From: Flectonema sp. DT1601
Lineage: Eukaryota; Euglenozoa; Diplonemea; Diplonemida; Diplonemidae
Assembly (NCBI GenBank): GCA_964019425.1
Contig: OZ025783.1
Coordinates: forward strand, 1,054,001-1,118,000
Reading direction: 5' to 3'
Length of the DNA: 64,000 bases
In this document: piece after piece, positions 30,312 to 40,700 of the stretch
How positions within the stretch are numbered: position 1 is the stretch's first letter
Layout of the letters: the number at the start of each line of letters is the position of its first letter
Position numbers and translations under genes: made by a program
Notes under the pieces: model-generated
The model's input: the letters and a program-made list of their open reading frames with translations, nothing else
Databases searched by the model: none
What the model was told of the DNA's origin: nothing

Positions 30312-33300
30312 CTATTCATCAGGAGCATCGTTAACTATTACTCTGTCTTCCTCTAGCTCTAAGTTAGTTAGTACGTCTTGAAGGTTTCTAATTACATTTA
30401 TAGTTCCATCATCTGCTGAGGGTCTACTTTCAAGAAGTCTCTCAGTCATCTTGTTATATAATTTATTTAATGAAATCAGCTCAACATATTCATCATCAGT
30501 AACACCCTTCCAGTCTATTGGAGGTGAGTGTTCCGATTGTTCAGATGGTTCAGGTGTCGGGTCTGGTGTTGGTTCTGGTGTTGGAATAGCACAGAGAGTG
30601 AGGATATCAGAAACGAAATCAACAACTACACGTGATATCTCTATTTGTTTTTTATTGTTAAAGACTTCTTCAATCATTGGATATAATTCTGTATCCCTGA
30701 AAGCCATAGCATCCTTTCTAGCTAATAAACATCCAATCTCAAGGACACTACAGAAGGCGATATCTTTATGTGGAAAACTACTTTCTTGAGTAGAAACTCG
30801 TCTTAGAATTAATGAAATCGAACGCAAACATGCAGACAGTTCATTCATCGAAATAAAATCTGCTAATCTGGCAATGCAACGACACCAAAGTGAGAATTGA
30901 TAATAATTAGTAGACGGGAACATTGATGATTTTATACTTTCAGGCCAGCTATTCTCTAAAACACCAGAATTCACAACCGATCGATACCAACTCTTATCAA
31001 TATCAGTTCGTAAAGCAGCTACTAGTAAGGCTGATTCCACAGTTGATTTATATTTTGGAAGCAACGCAAGCTCAAATATGTTTGTTGAATAAAGCGTTTC
31101 TCTCTGAAGTTCACTTGCTTCAGCATGCGCAGCAGCAATTCCGAATAACGAGCAGTGTACTTCTTCAAAATGTGATGAGTTGGCTATTAAAGGTCCGATG
31201 ATGCCCTTTCTCCACAAATGAGATTCACATTCTTGATTGTGATTACACATAATGTTAAGCAACATTGACCACGTATGGTTAGTCGTGTTTAGTTCAGTAA
31301 CATGAAGGACTGCTGACAAAAATAATTTTCCAGAATTAAAGATCTTCGCGAAGTCAATTAATTCCAACATATAATCACCATGAAGCCCTTGTATATGTTG
31401 AGATGAGTTGTGATATGGGTTTGAAAATATTTCACAGAAGAGTTCGGCTGATTCAACAGTTGCGCAATTAAGACATATTTTTAATAGGGAAGATGATTGA
31501 AAGATGTTATGCTGATGATGTTTTGACAGACATTTGAGACAAAGAGATATTAAATAGTGTTCGTTAATGTCGTCATCAACAGCAATAATAACTTTTAAAA
31601 GCGTGTCTTGAACTGCCTGTGAAACAAACGAATCAGAATCAACCTCAAGCTGATAAGACAGTTGTTTTACTAAAGCAGGTGTTGGTTTTAATCTCAAATC
31701 CGATAAGATGTCATCAACAGGTCTGATTAGGTATTCCTTGATCGTAGAAATGTCTTTACTGTTTTCTATTTTCCATTCTGTTGAAAATATAATATCACTG
31801 ACCGAAGGACATCGCAGTTCTTTCCTGACAGCATTGGTACCGTATCTCATTAAGTTCGTGACTATGTGAATAAATTGAATATTCGTGTGATAACTGTGAT
31901 TATTATAACACCAATTAGTGATGATGAATTCAGCACCTCCACATCTCCAAATTTCCTCAGCAGCTTGTGATGAAATGGTTTCATCAAATGTTGTTGTTGA
32001 AGTTGTGTGAAGTTTTATAAGCAGATCATGAATAAGTTGTATCGCTGATCTGACTGCAGTTCCAACAGGTAATAGAGATCCGAATAGGTCAAAAACTACA
32101 CTGCAACCTCCCATTTCACAAAATTGAATTTCCCAATTTATTATTCCTGTTATTCTAACTGACAGTTGAGGAAGATCATTTTCAATGTCTTCCGACTGTT
32201 CTATCGAAAAAAGTAATTCCTCGACTGTAGACTTGTCTGAGAGCAGTGGAGAAAGTTCGTGCAACAGCGATGAAAGTTGAGCTATCTCTGTAAAGATGTT
32301 GTGTGATGATATTAATGTATTTATCACTGATGGTTGTAAAAGGTAATCAGCTGTAGCCTCACTGTGTTTAGAACAGAATAACACAGTTGATGATATATTT
32401 GTAATAAATTCTGACTTACATTCCATCGTAGACGCACAGCTGTCACTGAACTCGATTGAATTTGCAAGCGACGGGTTTAAAAAAGCTACACAGTCGGAAA
32501 CAAAACGAGCAATAAATAACCTACTAGAGAGTTGTTGTTGACAAGCAGAGCTGCAATTTTCACACATTAATGCGACAACACCTGACAGACATGGTCGTAA
32601 TGCTGCATGTTGAGTAAATAATTTCCTCAAAACATCCAAACAAGACACCCCCTCATTTATATCGTTATCCTTAATGAGTGAGGTAATGCAATCAGAATCC
32701 ATCCCTGACTTCAAGTCTTGTAATATTGCTATCAATCGTGTGGTACTGTCCGCTAGAGTTAGTTTCTTTATAAGACTTGATAGGTTACCTCCGAGAGACT
32801 TGTGGTGGGATAGTGGATTGAATATTTTATTCACCGAGAATCGTGAATATTTAACTTCCAACGCAATCTGATAGAATGATAAGTTTTCACACCAAAGTGA
32901 ATGAAGAGAACTTGATGACTCACAAGCCTTTGCAGCAACTCTTGTGATGAGATTCGCAAGGTCTGGTGTACTACAGCTGCACATCCGTGATGTGAGTTGC
33001 TTTGTTAAGTCTACTTTAAGTAAAAGTGCATTTGCAAGTTCAGAAGCCGGAACAATATCCGGGTTGGAAATATCCTTCAGATCACACGGATGTTTCTTCA
33101 TAACGAATATTGATAATAATAAATTAAATTTGTAGTCTTCCTTCACAACTAGAAGTGTGTCAGCCACTGCAATCACTAATCTCCATAATTCTGGAGAAGT
33201 ACAATTTGGATGACAACTCTGAACAGCTGCTGTGAATGATGTGATTTCCTTTAGAGAATACGTCTTCTGACGTGAGATGAAATTTAATTCATCACAAAGC

Positions 33301-33707
33301 TCAGTACATGTCAGCTGTCTAACCCTCGGTGACGACGGAGGTATTTGTAATTCCAACACACTATGAAGACCCATCTCTAACATTGAATTACAAAACTTCA
33401 GACAGCATACCTCACCTATCATACAAAGCCTCTTCATTATTACTTTTTCAGTTTCTTCGTACGTACAATCACTGCACTGAGATGCGATGACATTTAATGC
33501 CCCACAGTCCAGCAGTTCTTCAAAAAGTTTTTGTCTTACTGCAGGTGTGCTTCTGTATATTTTTCTTTGAATTATTCTCCACGCCGTATTATTTGTTTCT
33601 TCATGTTTGGTGCACTCAATCAGATTTTCGACAGAAAGCTGATCTTCTGTTTCTAATGAGATATGTTTCTCTAAGTCTTCTGGTTGATATATTAGTGTGT
33701 GTGACAT
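30312..33707 (-). CDS. Large all-helical (ARM/HEAT-like) protein, family unknown
   Basis: 1131 residues, ATG at 33707, stop TAG; ACATTACTCTCAG, acceptor-like, lies 14 nt before the ATG. The sequence is uninterrupted alternation of amphipathic helices rich in Leu, Ser and Cys, for example LWRLVIAVADTLLVVKEDYK and SGVVALMCENCSSACQQQLS, as in irregular armadillo or HEAT solenoids. Near the C-terminus is a linker with PTPEPTPDPTPEPSEQSEHS and then a short helical tail ending in an acidic VIVNDAPDE. There is no catalytic motif, signal peptide or membrane segment. Solenoids of this type are scaffolds in ciliary, trafficking or nuclear complexes; I cannot choose among them. A second helical-repeat gene at 54304-55869 has a similar composition. 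Confidence 0.75.
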   Translation of the reverse strand: MSHTLIYQPEDLEKHISLETEDQLSVENLIECTKHEETNNTAWRIIQRKIYRSTPAVRQKLFEELLDCGALNVIASQCSDCTYEETEKVIMKRLCMIGEVCCLKFCNSMLEMGLHSVLELQIPPSSPRVRQLTCTELCDELNFISRQKTYSLKEITSFTAAVQSCHPNCTSPELWRLVIAVADTLLVVKEDYKFNLLLSIFVMKKHPCDLKDISNPDIVPASELANALLLKVDLTKQLTSRMCSCSTPDLANLITRVAAKACESSSSLHSLWCENLSFYQIALEVKYSRFSVNKIFNPLSHHKSLGGNLSSLIKKLTLADSTTRLIAILQDLKSGMDSDCITSLIKDNDINEGVSCLDVLRKLFTQHAALRPCLSGVVALMCENCSSACQQQLSSRLFIARFVSDCVAFLNPSLANSIEFSDSCASTMECKSEFITNISSTVLFCSKHSEATADYLLQPSVINTLISSHNIFTEIAQLSSLLHELSPLLSDKSTVEELLFSIEQSEDIENDLPQLSVRITGIINWEIQFCEMGGCSVVFDLFGSLLPVGTAVRSAIQLIHDLLIKLHTTSTTTFDETISSQAAEEIWRCGGAEFIITNWCYNNHSYHTNIQFIHIVTNLMRYGTNAVRKELRCPSVSDIIFSTEWKIENSKDISTIKEYLIRPVDDILSDLRLKPTPALVKQLSYQLEVDSDSFVSQAVQDTLLKVIIAVDDDINEHYLISLCLKCLSKHHQHNIFQSSSLLKICLNCATVESAELFCEIFSNPYHNSSQHIQGLHGDYMLELIDFAKIFNSGKLFLSAVLHVTELNTTNHTWSMLLNIMCNHNQECESHLWRKGIIGPLIANSSHFEEVHCSLFGIAAAHAEASELQRETLYSTNIFELALLPKYKSTVESALLVAALRTDIDKSWYRSVVNSGVLENSWPESIKSSMFPSTNYYQFSLWCRCIARLADFISMNELSACLRSISLILRRVSTQESSFPHKDIAFCSVLEIGCLLARKDAMAFRDTELYPMIEEVFNNKKQIEISRVVVDFVSDILTLCAIPTPEPTPDPTPEPSEQSEHSPPIDWKGVTDDEYVELISLNKLYNKMTERLLESRPSADDGTINVIRNLQDVLTNLELEEDRVIVNDAPDE

Positions 33708-34334
33708 GTTGCTGGTATCAACTGAGAGTAATGTAAAAGAAGTAATGCTCTGTTGAGATTATTAAAATAGATTGCGATAACTCTTTATCTCTTCATGTTG
33801 ATTACTATCAATGTATCTGGTGATGTTCTTGTGAAGGATAATTATTGGGAGGGACATGAGTTGTCATAATTTCGCTCTGGGCAAAAAAAATCTGTCAATT
33901 GTCAGCCCTCTTCCAAAACGGTTGTGCAAATTACTGCAAGTGTCAGTGGTTTACTGTATCAGAATAAAATACTAAACGAGTCTTTGAAAATCTCGTAAAA
34001 AAAAAAATGTTTTTATTGCTACTTATCGTTAGGAGAAAAAAAAGGGATCAAATTTTTCAAAGAAACATAAAAAACTAAAATAATTTTCACACACAAAATC
34101 TGCCGTTGCCAGTAATGCAGGGACAGTAGTCAAGTTGTGTTAATGCGACGTTAAGGAATTAACAATTTGGTTGTTTTTTTGTTTTTTTTTTTTTCAAACT
34201 GGTATTTACCTCCGTGCATAATTATCGAGAAGAATAATTAAAAATACTTCTGTTTGATATTTAGTTGAAGCAGATTAAACCGTATACAAGACTAGTCTAT
34301 GAACAAATTTAATTAAAATAAATTATAAAAAATA
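33708..34334. other. Intergenic spacer
   Basis: About 630 bases of AT-rich DNA with A/T runs and the acceptor-like site of the large helical gene. Nothing else seen. Confidence 0.4.
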
Positions 34335-37300
34335 CTATCTCCAGTGTGAACTTCTCGGAGTCGAGTGTTCCTCAGATTTTCTCGACACAGGTGGCGAGGT
34401 CTCTCCAGATACAAACGAAGACATTATTGGGTCTCTTTCCTTTTTCCCACTGCTTCGCGCAACCATTGTCAAGGCAGTATTCGCATCTGCGAGGTACCGT
34501 ATCTTGTCTGCTTGTTTCATTATCATATATTTTTGTTCAACGTTTTCGGTTGTTATACGAGCATGATCAACTTCTAATTTTGATAAATTATATTTTGCGA
34601 TTCTTCCCTGCTCACCAAGATCCCTTTTAAGTCGCATAATCTCAACTAAAGTGGATTCCTTTTGAGAAGCGATGAGGCTACTTTTTCCTGCTAATTCACT
34701 TTGCAAGTCTTGAGTTGTATCTAAGGTACGCTCATGATTCTTCCTGAGGTTTGACAGTTTTGACTCAAGTTCACTATTTCTTGATTGTGTAATCAATTCT
34801 GTCTGGTCTCTCTTTGTTAACTCTCTCTCAAGTGCCATAACTTCCCTTCGTAAACTGTTATTCGCAGCTATCGCACGCTGATGCTCATTCATACAGCTCT
34901 GCACGTCAGCTTTCAGTACGCCGGTGCTTGTACGATCTTCCTGTTTGAAATATTTTTTTTTTGTTTCCAGTCACAATAACTAGTTTCTTTTGGATATGAT
35001 TAATTAGGTATGTTATTATCAGATATGAAGGTTTTATAACTTTAGACTTAAACACATGACATAAAGAAGTGAAAACATTTTGTGCCAATCTAGCCCCAGT
35101 CATTGACCTCCTTGTGTATGATGATGTGATCATGCTTGAGGCTGGTTGTACCGAGGCATTGTAATTGAGAGTGCGTGTGGATGCGTGTTGAGTGTGGGCT
35201 GCGTAATTCACAAGGTGTGTAAAAGATAGCTTTTGAAGAGAATCAGTAAATTGAAAACATCGTCGAAGCACACGGCTCAGGTCTTGAAACACATTTAATT
35301 TAATATCATCAGAGAAAGGTGGAGAACGGAGACTGACAAAAACACCACAAGTGACACCCGAAGGTGATTGAAGTGATTGAATACGATGCAAAGAGAGAGC
35401 GTGTCAAAATGTTTAATTTAATACAAAGCTTCTCAATGAAAGAATAGTAATTCTAGCCCCAGTCATTGACCTCCTTGTGTATGATGATGCGATCATGCTT
35501 GAGGCTGGTTGTACCGAGGCATTGTAATTGAGAGTGCGTGTGGATGTGTTGTGTAGGGGCTGCGTAATTCACAAGGTGTGTAAAAGAAGACATCAGAAAG
35601 AGGAGAAACAGTTCGTAAAATAATTCTAGCCCCAGTCATTGACCTCCTTGTGTATGATGATGTGATCATGCTTGAGGCTGGTTGTACCGAGGCATTGTGA
35701 TTAGTACTTTAGTGGCATAATTCACAAGGTGTGTAAAAGAAAGCTTTTGAAGAGAATCAGTAAATTGAAAACATCGTCGAAGCACACGGCTCAGGTCTTG
35801 AAACACATTTAATTTAATATCATCAGGGAAAGGTGGAGAACGGAGACTGACAAAAACACCACAAGTGACACCCGAAGGTGATTGAAGTGATTGAATACGA
35901 TGCAAAGAGAGAGCGTGTGAAAATGTTTAATTTAATACAAAGCTTCTCAATGAAAGAATAGTAATTCTAGCCCCAGTCATTGACCTCCTTGTGTATGATG
36001 ATGCGATCATGCTTGAGGCTGGTTGTACCGAGGCATTGTAATTGAGAGTGCGTGTGGATGTGTTGTGTAGGGGCTGCGTAATTCACAAGGTGTGTAAAAG
36101 AAGACATCAGAAAGAGGAGAAACAGTTCGTAAAATAATTCTAGCCCCAGTCATTGACCTCCTTGTGTATGATGATGTGATCATGCTTGAGGCTGGTTGTA
36201 CCGAGGCATTGTGATTAGTACTTTAGTGGCATAATTCACAAGGTGTGTAAAAGAAAGCTTTTGAGGAGAATCAGTAAATTGAAAACATCGTCGAAGCACA
36301 CGGCTCAGGTCTTGAAACACATTTAATTTAATATCATCAGAGAAAGGTGGAGAACGGAGACTGACAAAAACACCACAAGTGACACCCGAAGGTGATTGAA
36401 GTGATTGAATATGATGCAAAGAGAGAGCGTGTGAAAATGTTTAATTTAATACAAAGCTTCTCAATGAAAGAATAGTAATTCTAGCCCCAGCCATTGACCT
36501 CCTTGTGTATGATGATGCGATCATGCTTGAGGCTGGTTGTACCGAGGCATTGTAATTGAGAGTGCGTGTGGATGTGTTGTGTAGGGGCTGCGTAATTCAC
36601 AAGGTGTGTAAAAGAAGGTATCAGAAAGAGTTCGTAAAATAGTAATTCTAGCCCCAGCCATTGACCTCCGTGTGTATGATGATGTGATCATGCTTGAGGC
36701 TGGTTGTACCGAGGCAATCACTAATATAATTTAGATGTGGTAAACATTAACAAGACAAACCTCAAGCAGCTTCTCAAGTTCTGCAATGCGGGTATTTTTC
36801 ATCTCCGCTACGAACACAAGTTTTTCCTTTTCCGAAATGAGATCATTTATTTGTCTAGTTGAAGTCTCTAATTCACTCTCAAGTTGTCGTATGCTGTCTT
36901 GCATAGCTTTAGTCTCTGGTGCCTGTTTTATTCGTTCTCAAAGGTCCTCAGACAAACTTTCCTAAAAGTAATACCAAGCACCCTAATAAATAAAGTTACT
37001 CTACGTGAGAATGTATACAAGTGAACCCACCTAAAGGGAGAATTAGTTTATAATTCCAAACAGTAAATGATGTCTTCTATTTGAAGTACAAAAACCACAC
37101 AAAGTTCAGACCCTGGATCGAATTAAAATTAAATTCGAAGTAAGAAATAATTAATTCGCATACTTGATCACTACGCGGACTTTTAATTATGCTGTTGGTA
37201 CTGTTGGTACGCTTGGGACTGCGAGGACTGTTCTTAGGACTGGATTGACGTGGTGTTTGTTTCTTAGGACTACGGACAGGAGTTCGAGGACTTTGACGGG

Positions 37301-37646
37301 CACTGCGAGGGCTCTCTCGCGGGCTCCGACGTGCGCCACCCGGGCTATCTTTGCGTGGGCTTGGACGTACACCACGTGGACTTGTACGGGGGCTCTGACG
37401 CGCACGTGGGCTGCCTTTTCGTCTTCTTCCTGAATCTGGTGACAAAACCATCGATATGTCTGTTTCTATTCCGCTAAAGTCGAGTGCCATTGTATTTCTT
37501 AATGTCTTCTTCTTTACCTTCTTCGCCGATCCTTTTGCTGATACTCGTGAACTTGTTGAAGTTGATCTTTTATTACTACTGACTTCATTTGAGGGTTTCT
37601 TCTTCGTCTTTGAAGTCTTCTTAAAGGATGGCTGCTTTCCGAACAT
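34335..37646 (-). CDS. SPR-repeat and coiled-coil protein in three exons
   Basis: ATG at 37646 (MFGKQPSFKKTSK), with an acceptor-like TTTAAACAG 22 nt upstream. Exons, all phase 0: 37646-37164, 36922-36761 and 34940-34335, giving 416 residues. Donors are CAA-GTATGC and GAG-GTTTGT; acceptors are AAACAG and CAAACAG. Exon 1 is basic, with an SPR/SPRxSPR-type repeat region (RRSPRESPRSARQSPRTP) that suggests phosphorylation and microtubule or nucleic-acid binding. Exons 2 and 3 form a continuous coiled coil (MQDSIRQLESELETSTRQIN; ANNSLRREVMALERELTKRD) and end in a Ser/Pro tail. Intron 1 is 241 nt; intron 2 is 1820 nt and filled by a tandem repeat. A stronger-looking acceptor at 36964-36962 would add 13 codons including an in-frame TGA. 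Probably a cytoskeletal protein. Confidence 0.75.
35089..36716. repeat. Higher-order tandem repeat filling an intron
   Basis: A core starting TCTAGCCCCAG and ending ACCGAGGCATTGT occurs at 35089, 35452, 35625, 35966, 36139, 36480 and 36647. Spacings are 363, 173, 341, 173, 341 and 167 bp. Long units of about 341 bp thus alternate with short units of about 173 bp, giving a 514-bp composite unit repeated about three times. The copies are nearly identical (CATGATGC versus CATGATGT type changes), so the array is young or homogenised. It lies wholly inside intron 2 of the SPR/coiled-coil gene. The long units carry a shared minus-strand frame (MHRIQSLQSPSGVTCGVFVS onward). Confidence 0.9.
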
Positions 37647-38364
37647 CTTCGGAGGGGTTCCTCCCCGCCTGTTTAAAATGAAATAATAAAGCTGACGGAC
37701 AAGTTTAAAACCATTCATAATGTCAATCTGTTATCATTGACAACATGAAGTGCAGTAGGAAGGAATGACTTTTCCCCTTCGGAAGGAGGAAAATCAATTT
37801 AAAAAAACAAGAAGAAGTACATCAATCTGCTGGAATCACTCAAAAAAGAAATAAAAAGACCCGGAGAGATCCCCAATTATCGAGCAAGCAAAGTCCTAAA
37901 AAGAAAAAAGAACAGGACGAGTTGGAACAGCTACTATAAAATAAAAGAAAGATCCGAAGAAATCTTTAATTATTTGTGAGGCTATCAAATTAATCAACTA
38001 AAAAAACTCAAAAAGAAAAGGAGGGGAGGAGACAGCTCAGGTACAAAAACCACCAGAAATTTGCAGCAGTTGTGCAGACTGAAATGATTTCTTCCCCGCA
38101 GACTGGAAGCTAATACACGAAATTCAATTAAAAAAACTTCTTTTTTTTTTTTGCGTGATTTCAGCTTCGCTGTCCACTGCCCAATTTTTTTCCAAAAAAA
38201 AAAAACGGGTAACCATCTAAAGCACTGGTTACACAAAGAAACGTTAAATAATTCTGAGGTTCAGACCCCAAACACCAATTGGAATAAATTAAAGAAAACA
38301 AGAAATTGAAGGAAGCATAAACTACTTTACCAGTTTTGTGTGGACCATTCCCAGGTGAATGCTG
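37647..38364. other. Intergenic spacer
   Basis: About 720 bases, A-rich, with no supported frame or structure other than the acceptor-like site just upstream of the SPR gene. Confidence 0.4.
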
Positions 38365-39330
38365 CTACTCAGATAGTAGTAAAACACACCCACCTGGTTT
38401 GTGGCCTGTTTCGCAAAATGCGTGTGCATTCGATATTTCTGCAAGAGGGTAAGTCTTGCCAACGACACCTTTGAGAACTCCTTTTTCGAAGAGTGATTTC
38501 AGGAATTGGATTTCATCTTTTGTTTCGTCACACACTCCGACAACAACTTTTTGGTTTCGAAAGATGTTTAGAAAAGCTTCACGAAACTCTCTGAGACCAG
38601 CATTGACAGCAATGTATGAACCCTTTGATGATAATATTTTGCGACATTCATTGAACGATGACTTTCCAACAACATCAACAATCACATCAAACATGGTACC
38701 TATAGTTGTGAAGTCACTATGTTCATAATTAACAACCTGAGTAGCTCCGAGTGATTTAACTAAAGTAGTATTACCTGTTGAACAAACAGCTGTTACTACA
38801 CCCCCATAATAGGTTGCTATTTGTACAGCGTGAACACCAACTGATCCAGAAGCTCCGATAATTAAAACCTTAGACCCGGATGTCACTAATCCTTTCATGA
38901 AATAATTACTAGTAGTACCTCCGAATGGAATCACAGCTGCTTCTTTAAAAGACATGTTATCAGTCATGTGACAAACAGCTCCCTTTTCTTTGATGGTGAT
39001 GAATTCTGCGTTTGCCTTCATTGCCATGCCGGTGCTGCCGAAGACCCGATCGCCGCATTTAAATTGAGTGATGCTGCTACCAATCTCACAAACGATGCCG
39101 GAAAATTCTGTTCCCAGAGTTTGAGTTGATGGGGTACGCAGGCCGTTAAATAATCTAACTGCCCAGGGATCTGCTTTTCGTACTCTCCAATCACCAGACG
39201 TCACACTTGAACACTTTACTGAAATTAATATCTCATCATTCTTTGGTGTTGGCTTTGGTACATCTCCATGTTGCATAACAGAAGCATCTCCGTACTGTTT
39301 GTATACCCCAGCCTTCATTGTTTGTGTCAT
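38365..39330 (-). CDS. Quinone oxidoreductase-like MDR superfamily protein
   Basis: 321 residues, ATG at 39330, stop TAG; TTTTCCCATCCAG, acceptor-like, lies 17 nt before the ATG. It is a medium-chain dehydrogenase/reductase. The N-terminal GroES-like domain has MKAGVYKQYGDASVMQHGDV and TLGTEFSGIVCEIGSSITQF. The Rossmann domain has the nucleotide-binding VLIIGASGSVGVHAVQIA (near residues 150-167), then TAVCSTGNTTLVKSLGATQV and FDVIVDVVG. The catalytic zinc ligands of alcohol dehydrogenases are missing, as in the NADPH-dependent quinone oxidoreductase/zeta-crystallin group. The likely reaction is NAD(P)H-dependent reduction of quinones or enones. There is no targeting signal, so it is probably cytosolic. 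Confidence 0.88.
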   Translation of the reverse strand: MTQTMKAGVYKQYGDASVMQHGDVPKPTPKNDEILISVKCSSVTSGDWRVRKADPWAVRLFNGLRTPSTQTLGTEFSGIVCEIGSSITQFKCGDRVFGSTGMAMKANAEFITIKEKGAVCHMTDNMSFKEAAVIPFGGTTSNYFMKGLVTSGSKVLIIGASGSVGVHAVQIATYYGGVVTAVCSTGNTTLVKSLGATQVVNYEHSDFTTIGTMFDVIVDVVGKSSFNECRKILSSKGSYIAVNAGLREFREAFLNIFRNQKVVVGVCDETKDEIQFLKSLFEKGVLKGVVGKTYPLAEISNAHAFCETGHKPGGCVLLLSE

Positions 39331-39590
39331 GTTGTTGGTAAATTTAACTGGATGGGAAAATGTCTTTTTTTTTTTTTTTTTTTTTTTTAAATCTGTTCAT
39401 CAGACAATCTTGTTATAGTATGTCTTTCAGACTGTGAAGGAACTATTGATCGACTGTATAAACAACAGAAGCTAAACCAACTCGACATATAATACGACGA
39501 GTAGCGAAAACGTACTTTCATGTCGTGCTTTTTTTTCATTTTCTTTTCTTAATTATTGTTTTCAGTCTTACAGATTCTAATTAAATGTTA
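39331..39590. other. Short intergenic spacer
   Basis: Contains a 24-nt T run and the acceptor-like site of the MDR gene. Confidence 0.4.
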
Positions 39591-40430
39591 CTAATGAGAC
39601 TTCATCTTTGATGGCTTTGACTTAACATACGATACGTAGAATAACTTTGCGAATAATATCCCATAACTCGCATACATAACACCACAACAAGAAAAGTACC
39701 AATTATTGTAAGTTGTAGAACACGTTGAGGTTAGAGTGAAGTAGAGTGAAAGTCCTACAACTGATGTACCAATTGCCATTTGTAGTAATTGAAGTGAAGT
39801 AATTAAAGGTCTCAGCGGACGAAGAAGATTAGAGTATTGAGAAACAGCATAGTATGTGTACATAATACTGTGAACGCCATAGTTCATTGTTCCAAAAGTA
39901 AGTGCCGATGGTGTTCTTTCAGAAAACGCAACCCAACAATACAACAAAACTGATGCATGATGATACCAGTGTAGGAATTGAACTGGTTTTCCCATGATGA
40001 CGAGAAAGAATGTATCACCGAGTTCTATAAACTTACTCAAAGTGAATGCAGTTGCTGCGAATCCAACATGAGAGTAGCAGGCACCATTAGGAACTCTAAA
40101 TATCATATCATCTGAGCAGATGATGTCCTGAATTCCCATATTATTTCTAACTATTTCTTCAAACAAGAATACTGAACAGTAGTAGAAACCTGCCATTGAA
40201 AACAGTCCCAATACCATGTTCCAACATGCGAATATAAATTTCATAAAGCCTCCCTTAATACCTTTCCCAAATACTAAAGGTCCCACAAATACCCATACTA
40301 AGTAAGCAGCAACAACAACGAAAGGTGTTACATAATCTTCACGCATCATATCCATTGCTGGTCGGCAGTCGTAGTCCCCGAGTGAGGCAGCCAGTCTTGT
40401 GATCTCCTTTACCATGGTTTCCATATTCAT
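39591..40430 (-). CDS. ELO-family very-long-chain fatty acid elongase (3-ketoacyl-CoA synthase)
   Basis: 279 residues, ATG at 40430, with CTCTCTCACAG acceptor-like 18 nt upstream. ELO signatures are complete: KFIELGDTFFLVIMGKP, the histidine box FLHWYHHASVLLYCW (near residues 152-166), NYGVHSIMYTYY and LQLLQMAIG. Seven hydrophobic segments fit an ER membrane protein. The tail KSKPSKMKSH is lysine-rich. It performs the condensation step of malonyl-CoA-dependent elongation in the ER. Trypanosomes use a set of ELO enzymes for most fatty acid synthesis, so a housekeeping role is likely; chain-length preference cannot be read from sequence alone. The neighbouring gene upstream is an acyl-CoA dehydrogenase. 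Confidence 0.93.
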   Translation of the reverse strand: MNMETMVKEITRLAASLGDYDCRPAMDMMREDYVTPFVVVAAYLVWVFVGPLVFGKGIKGGFMKFIFACWNMVLGLFSMAGFYYCSVFLFEEIVRNNMGIQDIICSDDMIFRVPNGACYSHVGFAATAFTLSKFIELGDTFFLVIMGKPVQFLHWYHHASVLLYCWVAFSERTPSALTFGTMNYGVHSIMYTYYAVSQYSNLLRPLRPLITSLQLLQMAIGTSVVGLSLYFTLTSTCSTTYNNWYFSCCGVMYASYGILFAKLFYVSYVKSKPSKMKSH

Positions 40431-40700
40431 ATCAAAATATTACTTCACCTGTGAGAGAGATGACGTAATCAGTACTGCGATAGGTCTTTTCATACTTGTT
40501 ACTTTAACAAAATAAATAACTTTAAAGGAAGGTCGAAAGTGAAGTCAGAAACCAACGCGCTGACAAACACAGAACGAAGTGATGTTAATTTGATATATCT
40601 GTCAGGAGGGAGGGAACTCCAAACTTATCCGAAAAGAAATACAAAAACTATAGTCCATAAAGACTTATATAATTGTACACAAACTCTTTATACTCAACGA

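Noticed and set aside
34906-35391. 161-codon minus-strand frame in the intronic repeat as an independent gene
   Set aside because: It is produced by the repeat unit running into unique intron sequence and overlaps the acceptor of the next exon. It has no acceptor-like site before its ATG.
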